Assembly (NCBI GenBank): GCA_963817855.1
Contig: CAWFQA010000001.1
Coordinates: 1,426,001-1,490,000, forward strand
From: JAKAAZ01 sp963817855
GTDB taxonomy: Bacteria > Acidobacteriota > Terriglobia > Terriglobales > Acidobacteriaceae
Direction of reading: 5' to 3'
DNA: 64,000 nucleotides
Position numbers and translations under genes: made by a program. Of this stretch, positions 47,086 to 55,128 are shown piece by piece. Position 1 is the stretch's first letter, and each line of letters starts with the position of its first letter. The notes beneath the pieces were generated by a model, which was not told the origin of the DNA, searched no databases, and saw only the letters and a list, made by a program, of their open reading frames with translations.

Positions 47086-47844
47086 CTACGGATTGGCCGA
47101 TGCATCCTTCTTCCTGCCGAATTTCTTCTTTATTTCAGGGGCAAATTCGCCGATCATGTTGACCACGACTCCTACCCAGGCTTGCGTGATTGCGCTCTGA
47201 TATGCCTTCACTGTAATCGTTGGATTGTTTGGATTCCAGGTTGCAGCGATTGCTCCTGCACCGAACGCCGCGGCAAACGGCATGATGTTGGGTCGAATGG
47301 ATTGTTCTGAGCGGTCATAGGTGATGAAGTTTCTGATGAAAGCATGCCGAAGGCGTGGCCCGGCTCCTGTGCAACGGCAACGATCGTAGCGCGGTTCCCA
47401 TCCAACGGCCGCTTGACCCAGAGAGGTGAATGAGTTTTGGATGATGTTCGTCGCCTGGTTGGAGCCGACGCGTTTCGCGAAACCCGGGAATCCATCCTCC
47501 CACGCCGGCGGCGTATTGTTCACTTGATCGTGCACGGCAAAGAATCCGGTCTTGATATAAATGCCGGGGGTCGTATAGGTCTGGCGAATATACAGCTTGA
47601 AACGCTCCGGACCATTCAACGCAACCAGAGGGACATCCTTCGGAATGTAGGCGCCATAGAGCCAGTTCACCGGAAGCTGAATGTTCACGGCGGGCTGTTC
47701 CGCCTCCGCCGACGCAGGCTGCACGGGCGTAGGTTGCGCGGAATTGGGTTGCGTGGGTGGAGGCGATTGCTGCGCGCGGGCGGGGGTTGCGAGGGCGAGG
47801 AGGCAGGCGAGGAACAGAACGCATGTGATCAATCGTCGCGGCAT
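47086..47844 (-). CDS. Exported hypothetical protein
   Basis: 252 residues from ATG 47844 (GAGGAG 6 bases upstream; a GTG two codons earlier is less likely). A signal peptide ends ALATPARAQ; a Pro/Gln-rich linker (PPPTQPNSAQPTPVQPASAE) follows. The domain reads FKLYIRQTYTTPGIYIKTGF, GWEPRYDRCRCTGAGPRLRH and ATWNPNNPTITVKAYQSAI. The CRCTG cysteine pair and AFIRNFITYD look conserved, but I do not recognise the family. It sits 18 bases upstream of the M48 protease. Confidence 0.7.
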   Translation of the reverse strand: MPRRLITCVLFLACLLALATPARAQQSPPPTQPNSAQPTPVQPASAEAEQPAVNIQLPVNWLYGAYIPKDVPLVALNGPERFKLYIRQTYTTPGIYIKTGFFAVHDQVNNTPPAWEDGFPGFAKRVGSNQATNIIQNSFTSLGQAAVGWEPRYDRCRCTGAGPRLRHAFIRNFITYDRSEQSIRPNIMPFAAAFGAGAIAATWNPNNPTITVKAYQSAITQAWVGVVVNMIGEFAPEIKKKFGRKKDASANP

Positions 47845-47892
47845 TGGCACTCCTCTCTATATACAGATGAGGATAGTTCACGGGCGCGCTGG

Positions 47893-48367
47893 GGGGTGCT
47901 GGCCACAAGGGCAGTGCTGGCCGCACGGGCGTGCGAGGTTGGGAGTTTATGACGGACGGCGCTGATTCCGGGGGGGTGTGCGTATTTGAAGGATTGTGCG
48001 GGCTAGTTGAAGGATTGTGCAGCGTGGCTTGTGGGGCAAGTTATTTGACTGCAGTGGAATGAGGGGGAAACCTCATGTAATTTGGCTTCTGCTGCGAGTT
48101 TCAGAAAAAAACGAAAAGCGGTCGGTGGCAACTCCGTGCGATGCGGAACATACACTGCCTTGAGGAAGGCGGTGGGAGGATGCTGATCTCTATTTTATCA
48201 AGTTCGGAGTAGTCGAAGCGCCAATCGTGCTGGCCGCACGGGCATACTCTGCGCCGGCGGTTGCCTGGGCGGGGGCTGCTCCTCTGATGAGGAGGAAGGC
48301 CAGAAGGGGAATCAGGAACGTGCTCGTGTGGGTGAATGCATGGGAAGAGTGATCTATATGCAGAGAG
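47893..48367 (+). repeat. Dispersed repeat, copy A (left of the phospholipase gene)
   Basis: Contains GTGCTGGCC(A/G)CA(A/C)GGGC twice (47896 and 47914), two 21-base units TTGAAGGATTGTGC (47982-48023), a segment similar to 51713-51900 that includes CTGATCTCTATTTTATCAAG (identical in both), GTGCTGGCCGCACGGGCATA near 48227, and GGGGAATCAGGAACGTGCTC near 48306. The minus-strand reading of the last part encodes a signal-peptide-like STFLIPLLAFLLIRGAAPAQ without a start codon. No complete gene lies in 47851-48773. Confidence 0.65.
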
Positions 48368-48773
48368 GATAGATCAAGTGAGTGGTGGGTAAGGGACAGG
48401 AGCCGTTTAGCGACTCTGGAAAGCCCGCATCCCTTGTCAGTGGGCCTTGATGAGTGCCTCGGCGATTTGGCACCAATCCATTTGGGTTGAAGTTGAGTTG
48501 AAGAGGATACAACTATTCGTAGTTGACGAAAACCCCTTCTCAAGGAGCTTTACCGGAAGATAAGACGTTTATTAAACACAGGCTCCGGGATGCGTTCAGA
48601 CACAGAGATTTCGATCCGAAGGTCTGACTTCCTAGGCCTGATCAGGAAAGCTCGAGAGGCATGAAATGCTGGGCAAAATCCGGAGCGCGGGGCGGGCCTC
48701 ATGCTCGTCTGTCCAAGCATGACTGTATGGGCCCGCAGCTAACGCTGTTCGTCCGAATAGGGTGACCCAGGCA

Positions 48774-51293
48774 CTACGGCACCTTGTTCAAGTAACACGG
48801 GTTACTGACGTTTTGCTGTGGAGGTACGGGCGGAGTCATCCACGGCGGATTGTTGAAGTCGAAGAACTCGGTCATATCCGGCTGGGCGGCATCCCGCTTG
48901 GTGAGGGCAGGCAAATTGAACCGCGTCTCAATGAACTTCAGGATGGCCGTGGAATCCATCACTGTGTGGGAGACATAGTTCTTCTTGGCATATGGCGAAA
49001 TGACAGTCAAGGGTATGCGATAGCCGGTATATGTGAAATCGCATATCGGACCCGTCGTCCCGGTACAGATGTAGCCGGCAGGCAGGTCGACCGGCTTGAT
49101 GCCATCGGGACTGGGCATCGGTTGCGGCGCGACGTGATCGTACAGTCCGCCGCTCTCGTCGAAGAAAAAGATAAACGCCGAATCTTCCCACGAAGAGCTA
49201 TTCATGAGCGCGTTGATGAGTGTGGAGGTATACCTCGCACCTGCCTGGACATTTTCTGGATGGGCGTCAGAGTCGGATCCGTGTTCGTCGAGCCCGGCGT
49301 CCGATGGCGGTTCGATCTCCGCGACCTGGGGCAGAGTGCCGTTTTCCAGATCGCTGAAGTACTCAGAAATGGGGGCGATGTTCTGTGGGAAACTCTGCAG
49401 GATATGGGTTGCATAGCTGAAGCCCTCAAGGTAACCCTGCTGGATCAGGCAGGCCGGCTGGTACGGCGGCCCGGCACAACCGGTGCCCTCCGGGTTAATG
49501 TAGACCTTCCACGTTATGCCCGCAGCCTGAAGTTCCTTCCAAATTAGAGTTGACCCCAATTGCTTCGAATCGTTGGCGTTCGAACCGTTCGGCAACGCAT
49601 ATCCCCCGGATGTCGCTGCCGCAAGATACTCGCGGTTAATTTCGGTCCGAGACATTGCCGGATGAAAGAAACGGTCAGACGTGGCGAAGTTACTGGCCAT
49701 AAAGTAGTCGTAGTTGAGGTCGGTACCATCCCAATAACCCATGGCGCGGATGCCGTTTGTGTCGTAGAACGGGGTTCCCGGGTTGTCTCGAGCGTCGCCC
49801 GCGGCAGTGTGCACAAACCCATTATTCTTTGCCGGACGCGTGCCCACCGGATCCGTATAATCCCAGTCGTTATGCGCCTCTTGCCAGGAAGGACTGGTGT
49901 TTTCGTTGCACACCGAAATCATGTGGAATGAGGCCACAGTGTTGCTTGGATCCCAAACGCATTTGCCGGGGTAGGGAGAAGTCGGGTCACACCCGGGGAT
50001 GGCTGGTGGAGGACCATAGAGCGGAGCCGCACCGCTGGTCGGGTTGAACTGAGGTAACCCGTCGAAGGACTGATCGGGAATTCCGTTCTCTTGCCAGTAT
50101 TCCCGCATCGCGCCGAAGTAGTTATCGAGCGAACGATTCTCCTGAGCAAAAAAGATGATGTGTTGAATCGACGTGATACCAGCCGTTCCCTCGTCAAATG
50201 TCGCTGTCACCGCAGCATTTGCCGCCAGATTCACGCTACAGGCTCCCATACCCGTGCACGCACCGGACCATCCTGCAAAGGTAGTGCCCGAATTGGGGGT
50301 CTCCGTTAATGCGACGGCTGTTCCTTGGGAAAAGCTGGCAGAGCAGGTGCCTGGGCAGTTAATCCCTGTAGGCGAACTGGTAATCGTTCCGGTGCCGGTG
50401 CCTGCGCTCGTCACCGTTAGCTGGAAAGATTGCGGCGGAGGGGGCGGAGCTGGTCCCACCGTGATCGTCACGGATGACGTCGCTGTTCCTCCGGCTCCAG
50501 TTGCCGTTGCGGTGTAAGTTGTCGTGGAGGTCGGACTGACCGATATTGTTGCTCCGTTTGCTCCCAAAGTTCGCTGGCTGCCATTGCTTCCGGCGAGTGT
50601 GACCTGTGTGGCGTTCGTTGCAGTCACGGTCACAATGGAAGAACTGCCCTTGGTGATTGATGTGGGGTTGGCGGCGACCGTGACGGTCGGAGCGGACGTG
50701 CTAACCGTTATGGTGATGGTCACAGATGCCGAGGCTGTACCTCCGGATCCGGTCGCAGTCGCAGTATAAGTGGTCGCGGAGGTTGGGCTGACCGACAGTG
50801 ATCCGCCAGTTGCCCCCATCGTACGCTTGCTGCCATTGCTTCCGGTGATTGCGATTGATGTGGCGTTCGTGGCAGTCACGGTCAAGACAGAAGAGCTTCC
50901 CTTGGTGATCGATGTGGGATTGGCGCTGATGGTGACGGTAGGAGCGGACGTGCTAGCTGCTATGGTGATCGTCACAGATGCCGAGGCTGTGCCTCCTGCT
51001 CCAGTGGCAGTCGCAGTATAAGTGGTCGCGGAGGTTGGGCTGACCGACACGGACCCGCCACCAGCCGCCACCGTACGTTTACTGCCATTGCTTCCGGTGA
51101 TTGTGATTCCTGTGGCATCCGTGGCAGTCACGGTCAAGACAGAAGAGCTTCCCGGGGTGATGGACGTTGGATTGGCGCTGATGGTGACGGTTGGCGCCGG
51201 CGAGCTAGTTGCCTGGCCGCCGACACCCACACCTGCGAACGCGGGAACCGCGCATGGAAGGAACATTAAGAGAACGTAACAGAAAAGTTTCAT
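48774..51293 (-). CDS. Exported phosphoesterase (phospholipase C / acid phosphatase family) with Ig-like repeats
   Basis: 839 residues. The signal peptide ends AVPAFAG. Three Ig-like repeats of about 84 residues follow (PTVTISANPTSITKGSSSVL, SGSKRT-type turn, TSATTYTATATG). Next comes an InlB-B-repeat-like module (GTITSSPTGINCPGTCSASF, TFAGWSGACTG), then the PF04185-type catalytic domain: IQHIIFFAQENRSLDNYFG, SFHMISVCNENTSPSWQEAH, FFDESGGLYDHVAPQPMPSP, GYRIPLTVISPYAKKNYVSH. It probably hydrolyses phospholipids or phosphomonoesters outside the cell. The gene is flanked by direct copies of a dispersed repeat. Confidence 0.9.
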   Translation of the reverse strand: MKLFCYVLLMFLPCAVPAFAGVGVGGQATSSPAPTVTISANPTSITPGSSSVLTVTATDATGITITGSNGSKRTVAAGGGSVSVSPTSATTYTATATGAGGTASASVTITIAASTSAPTVTISANPTSITKGSSSVLTVTATNATSIAITGSNGSKRTMGATGGSLSVSPTSATTYTATATGSGGTASASVTITITVSTSAPTVTVAANPTSITKGSSSIVTVTATNATQVTLAGSNGSQRTLGANGATISVSPTSTTTYTATATGAGGTATSSVTITVGPAPPPPPQSFQLTVTSAGTGTGTITSSPTGINCPGTCSASFSQGTAVALTETPNSGTTFAGWSGACTGMGACSVNLAANAAVTATFDEGTAGITSIQHIIFFAQENRSLDNYFGAMREYWQENGIPDQSFDGLPQFNPTSGAAPLYGPPPAIPGCDPTSPYPGKCVWDPSNTVASFHMISVCNENTSPSWQEAHNDWDYTDPVGTRPAKNNGFVHTAAGDARDNPGTPFYDTNGIRAMGYWDGTDLNYDYFMASNFATSDRFFHPAMSRTEINREYLAAATSGGYALPNGSNANDSKQLGSTLIWKELQAAGITWKVYINPEGTGCAGPPYQPACLIQQGYLEGFSYATHILQSFPQNIAPISEYFSDLENGTLPQVAEIEPPSDAGLDEHGSDSDAHPENVQAGARYTSTLINALMNSSSWEDSAFIFFFDESGGLYDHVAPQPMPSPDGIKPVDLPAGYICTGTTGPICDFTYTGYRIPLTVISPYAKKNYVSHTVMDSTAILKFIETRFNLPALTKRDAAQPDMTEFFDFNNPPWMTPPVPPQQNVSNPCYLNKVP
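50524..51279 (-). repeat. Three tandem Ig-domain coding repeats of about 252 bases
   Basis: Units of about 246, 252 and 258 bases (50524-50769, 50770-51021, 51022-51279) inside the phospholipase gene are clearly similar at DNA level, the two right-hand ones most. This suggests recent tandem expansion and a potential for copy-number change. Confidence 0.75.
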
Positions 51294-51573
51294 GACAATT
51301 CACCGGCCATTCTCTCTTCCGTGCGAGTACGCGCGGAAATAGAGGGAAATTAAAATCAAATTCCGTCGCTGGGGGGCGTCAGAGGAGGAGGGTATGTAGA
51401 CACTTTATCAAAACCTAAGATGAGTGGATTTTGCTTTAGGTTTCCTCAAGAGCCCTCAATCTCGTCAATCGGTTGCTAGTCCGTTGATTTCCCGGTTTAT
51501 GGCCCCATGCTTGCGGCGCTACAGGGCGAAATCCGCTTTTCGGCAGCTACGATTCTGCGTTGTTGACAACAGG

Positions 51574-51970
51574 GCGAGGAAGAGAATCAGGAACTGTGCT
51601 CGCGTGGTGAAGGCCTGGGAGAGCGATCTATAAAGAGGATAGGGTGTGCATAGTTGAAGGATTATGCAGGATAGTTGAAGGATTATGCAGAATAGTTGAA
51701 GGATTATGCAGCGGGCTTCTTGGGGCAAGTGCCTTGGATACAGCTTGATGAGGTGCAAACCTCGTGTAAATCGGCTTCCAATGCGGATTTCCGCGAAAAA
51801 ATGAAAAGCGGCTAATGGCAACCGAGTGCGATCGGAACATGCTTGTGCTTCCGGGAAGGCGGTCGGGGTGCTGATCTCTATTTTATCAAGTTCGGAATGG
51901 TCGATGCGCCACGCAAAAGCATTTTGGTGGGTGCTGGCCGCACGGGCATACTCTGCGCTGGCGTTGCTGG
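51574..51970 (+). repeat. Dispersed repeat, copy B (right of the phospholipase gene)
   Basis: Direct-orientation counterpart of copy A. It has AGAATCAGGAACTGTGCTCG near 51574, three 21-base units (51650-51712), a 200-base middle part similar to 48024-48220, CTGATCTCTATTTTATCAAG identical to copy A, then GTGCTGGCCGCACGGGCATA near 51931. The order of modules differs from copy A: the ATCAGGAAC module precedes rather than follows. No gene is supported in 51294-52029. Confidence 0.65.
51650..51712 (+). repeat. 21-base tandem repeat, three units
   Basis: ATAGTTGAAGGATTATGCAG plus one base, three times with no gap (51650, 51671, 51692). Two diverged units are at 47982 and 48003. Period 21 equals seven codons; on the minus strand the unit would encode LHNPSTI. 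Confidence 0.8.
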
Positions 51971-52029
51971 GCTCGGGCGGTGTGTCGGCTATGATGGAGC
52001 GAAACTTGCTGCCAGCAAGGGAGGACGGA

Positions 52030-52239
52030 ATGGCTTTCGAACGACGCCAACTGCTGCGAATCTTGAGCTTCACTTTTGGATCGAGCCTGATGTTGGGGCG
52101 CGGCGCGCTGGCCTTGGATGGGCAGGCGGGGGATGGGCAGGCGGCGACGGGGCCGGACAGGGCGGCGGCGGGGACGCCGGAGACGTCGGGACGTCGGACG
52201 CATCGCGGAAGACGGGCGAAGCGGCGAGAGAAAAAGTGA
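52030..52239 (+). CDS. Small exported protein with twin-arginine-like signal
   Basis: 69 residues from ATG 52030, with GGGAGG 6 bases upstream, the best ribosome site in this stretch. MAFERRQLLRILSFTFGSS ... GRGALALD is a Tat-like signal. The mature part is short, Gly/Ala/Arg-rich and unlike a folded domain (GQAATGPDRAAAG, RRTHRGRRAKRREKK). Its stop TGA shares one base with the ATG of the VOC gene. It may be a signal peptide orphaned from a formerly exported VOC protein by a frame change. Confidence 0.45.
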   Translation: MAFERRQLLRILSFTFGSSLMLGRGALALDGQAGDGQAATGPDRAAAGTPETSGRRTHRGRRAKRREKK

Positions 52240-52625
52240 TGGGGATCGGAGGATTCTTCTTTCGATCGAAAGACCCGAAGGGTTTAGGGGAGTGGTACGA
52301 GCAACATCTTGGGATCACGCTGGCACCGACGACCATGGACGCGAAGGTGTGGGAACAAGAGGCGGGGCAGACGGTTTTCGATCCGTTCCCGGAGACAAGC
52401 AAATATTTTGGCGATCCGGCGAAGGTGTGGATGTTGAATTTTCGGGTGCGCGATCTGGACAAGATGGCGGCGCAGTTACAAGCTGCGGGAATTGCAATCA
52501 AGGTGGACTCGCAGACGTATCCGAATGGCCGGTTCGCTCGTTTGCATGATCGAGCTCGTTTGCATGATCCAGAGGGAAATCCTATTGAGTTGTGGCAGCC
52601 GAAACTGCCGGGCGCTGCGGGCTAA
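52239..52625 (+). CDS. VOC (glyoxalase/bleomycin-resistance) family protein
   Basis: 128 residues. MGIGGFFFRSKDPKGLGEWY is the usual VOC start; VWMLNFRVRDLDKMAAQLQA begins the second beta-alpha-beta module, and DPEGNPIELWQP holds the C-terminal metal Glu. Just before it an 18-base in-frame tandem duplication gives RLHDRARLHDPEG, an insertion of six residues next to the metal site. Substrate unknown. It overlaps the small Tat-signal gene by one base. Confidence 0.82.
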   Translation: MGIGGFFFRSKDPKGLGEWYEQHLGITLAPTTMDAKVWEQEAGQTVFDPFPETSKYFGDPAKVWMLNFRVRDLDKMAAQLQAAGIAIKVDSQTYPNGRFARLHDRARLHDPEGNPIELWQPKLPGAAG

Positions 52626-52629
52626 GTGC

Positions 52630-52760
52630 TGGGTGCTGGGTGCTGGCCGCACGGGCATACTCTGCGCTGGCGTTGCTGGGCGCGGGCGGGGCTGCTCCGC
52701 TGACGAGGAGGAGGGGCCGGGAGGGGAATCAGGAACCGTGCTCGCGTGGGTTGCGGTTGC
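52630..52760 (+). repeat. Dispersed repeat, partial copy C
   Basis: GTGCTGGCCGCACGGGCATA followed by CTCTGCGCTGGCGTTGCTGG, identical to copy B over about 40 bases, then GGGGAATCAGGAACCGTGCT, as in copy A. A related stretch at 46929-47060 forms the 5' coding part of the M48 gene. Confidence 0.65.
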
Positions 52761-52831
52761 AAGCCAGAGGCACGGATTTCTTCGAGCCCTCAATCGGCTT
52801 TTCAGTTAATCGGTGGCATTTCCCAGACGGG

Positions 52832-53825
52832 TTATGTTGAACCTGCTGTGGAGGAGGCTGGCAACCGGAGCTCCGAGTCCCCACGCGTCATTGGTCCCAA
52901 TCTTGACATCTCGGAATGATTGGGGGGACGTAGGTCCTCGCTGATCAAATGAGAGACTTGCGCGAGGCCAATAGGTGAGGTGTATGGAGTCACACTTGTC
53001 AGTTCAATGGCATATACGCTCTGAGAATCGCCGACATATCCACGATCCTTGCTGAGAACAACCGCTCCTCGTTCCGAAATTATCCCAGATTGCTTGCGGC
53101 GTATCACACGTTATATTTCGCATGGTCACTTCACCCATCAGCGACGCGACTGGTTGTGTTCCGTACACTACTGCTTTGCATCCGCGCCATTTTAGTGAGA
53201 ATTTCTTTCTAAATTCCACTTCTTTTCGTCGGCGAAAACACTATCAGCGTATTGGGATGCATGCTCATCACGAGCTTGTTGGATAGTGAGTATCCCGGAG
53301 AGAATTGGTCGAGTAGTCGTGGAAGCTTCTGCAGTACGCTCGACCAGACAAGCGGTATCGGCGCATGGCAGGTGAGCTCGGTTTCGCCATTGCGGTATTG
53401 GTGAGATGCCCTGACGGCTGCGGTGAATCCGAATGATTCGAAGAAGTCCATTTGCTCGTACCGTCGTCCTTCAGGGAGTGTGAAATGGATCTCCTTTGCC
53501 CGTCCCCGAGCTTCCAGTGTCATCTGTGTGAAGAACATCTGCCCTAAATCAAGGTCTCGGAAATTGTCGTGGATTCTCAGGTGGCAGAACTTCGCATGTT
53601 CACCACGTTTGAGGACGGCGGATGCGATGGGTGTCTCATTCTCGAACGCGATGTAGGCTCCACGTTCGGAACTCTTCAGTCCGGGGACCACCTTGTCGGA
53701 GTACCACTGTCCGATTTCTGGATACATGCTCTCGTTGGCAAGCAGCAATTACGGAGGATAGTCAGTCCATCCGTCTTCTTCCGTGCGTCGTCCTCGCCGA
53801 CCTCTAGGATGCGGAAACTCGGAGT
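52832..53825 (-). pseudogene. Broken GNAT-ASCH fusion gene
   Basis: The minus strand reads FRILEVGEDDARKKTDGLTI near 53820-53750, shifts frame, then LLANESMYPEIGQWYSDK and a GNAT domain (CHLRIHDNFRDLDLGQMFFT, FFESFGF) open from 53748. It continues into LVMSMHP, where two one-base shifts 38 bases apart lead to QYADSVFADEK and VEFRKKFSLKWRGCKAVVYG, the start of an ASCH-like domain. A further shift near 53060 leads to YVGDSQSVYAIELTSV. Read together, it is one protein with an acetyltransferase followed by an RNA-binding-type ASCH domain. As written it has at least four frameshifts. The frame 53209-53748 alone could still make a GNAT. Confidence 0.65.
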
Positions 53826-53867
53826 CGGTCGAGACGAGGGCTCGGTGAGATCACCCTTAGGGGTTTT

Positions 53868-55015
53868 ATCCGTCGCTTCAACTGTGCCATCATCGCCAAC
53901 CTTTTTGAGTTTATGGGGCCATCCGGAGAAGAAACTCGAGAGTTTCAAGGTCTGGTTTCCGTACGGGCTCTGGTCGGGCTCAGCTTCCTGAGACATCCGG
54001 TAGAGGGTTAGATTCGCCATTCGTTCGCCGTGCCGTAAGCTTACGTCAACTTGATGACCTCTGACCTCGAAAATTAAGGGGGTGCCGCTTCCTCCGTCAT
54101 CCCGGATTCCAAAATGTGGATGGACGAAGCCTGCGTAGTGGATCCGCATTTCTCCGATTGTTTCGTCGTTGGCTCTGCAATAGATTGCGATGCCGGGCGG
54201 AACTCGTATTTGCTCCTTTGAGCGAAGAATGTGAAGTCGATTTTTCATTCGTAGGCGATGGTCCCGGTCCGATTCCATGAACTTCCAGTTCTTGCATGGG
54301 TCCGCCGAGTTGCCGCGTCCAGAGACAGATTGGTTCGTCAGGTCTTCCTGGTCCGCACAGAATGCCGCCACATCGAGGCCACCGATCTCTGTGTTCTCCA
54401 ATTCACCGATACCTTCGTCTTCCACATCCGGAACCCTTGAATACGGTGTGAAAGATTTCCCTACCGCTTATTTCCGCTTCCTTCGGGTCGCTCTAGAAGA
54501 GTCGCAGCTGAGAGAGGCCTGTACCGACCATCACGTTGACACGAAACGTGAATGGCGTGATCTCCAGATACATCTCGCCGCTTCGGCTCTTCAGCGGCGC
54601 ATCGAATCGCTCGTATTGGTCCGTCCGTTCCACAATTAACCTAGCGAGTACGTCCACTCGACCTACGAGCTTTTCGCCGTTGCCTGTCCAAAAATACCTA
54701 TTTCTGCGAATACGGGGCCTAGTCGTTCTGCCACCACGAATACATAGTCTCTTTCGGTTCCAAGGTGAAGATGTCTATTCTGGCGGGGATTCATTTACTC
54801 CGCTAGCTTTTCGTCCCTGAGGATCACGCTGTAGCGTGCGTCGCCACCCGGTTTAACCGAGCCCTGCACCATCCTGTACGCTTCGTTCGTGAGGGTCAGG
54901 TCTATCGATGCCGCTCCAATGGTGTCTTCGGCACCGTCAGGATGCCCTCGTCCGACAAGCTTTGCATCTGAATTTTGTCAACGCCGGGAATCCAATTGTC
55001 CCACGGCTTTGCCAT
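53868..55015 (-). pseudogene. dcd: 2'-deoxycytidine 5'-triphosphate deaminase, multiply frameshifted
   Basis: The C-terminal half is intact in one frame (to 54425): FMESDRDHRLRMKNRLHIL, SKEQIRVPPGIAIYCRAND, EMRIHYAGFVHPHFG, FEVRGHQVDVSLRHGERM and YGNQTLKLSSFFSGWP, the PF06559-type dCTP deaminase pattern. Upstream, other frames supply TIGAASIDLTLTNEAYRM, YVFVVAERLGPVFAEIGIFG, ATAKSS, GRVDVLARLIVERTDQYE and SGEMYLEITPFTFRV, in the correct order from ATG 55015. About six frameshifts or stops separate them, including TAG at 54493-54495. The frame after the catalytic part runs without stop into the GNAT-ASCH reading, so the three domains may once have been one polypeptide or coupled genes. Confidence 0.7.
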
Positions 55016-55128
55016 AGGTCTCCGTTCGGATCGACTTTAGAATCGGAAATATGCAATTGTAGTTTGCACATATAACGGTGCACAAGCGGAATGTTCCCTG
55101 GTTTGAATACCTTGTTTTGTAATCAACT

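Noticed and set aside
48190..48543. 117-codon minus-strand frame with a signal-peptide-like stretch
   Set aside because: The hydrophobic part has no nearby start codon and is part of the dispersed repeat; the N-terminal half is unlike a protein.
51843..52238. N-terminal extension of the VOC gene frame
   Set aside because: Gly/Arg-rich and crosses the repeat element; VOC homology begins exactly at ATG 52239.
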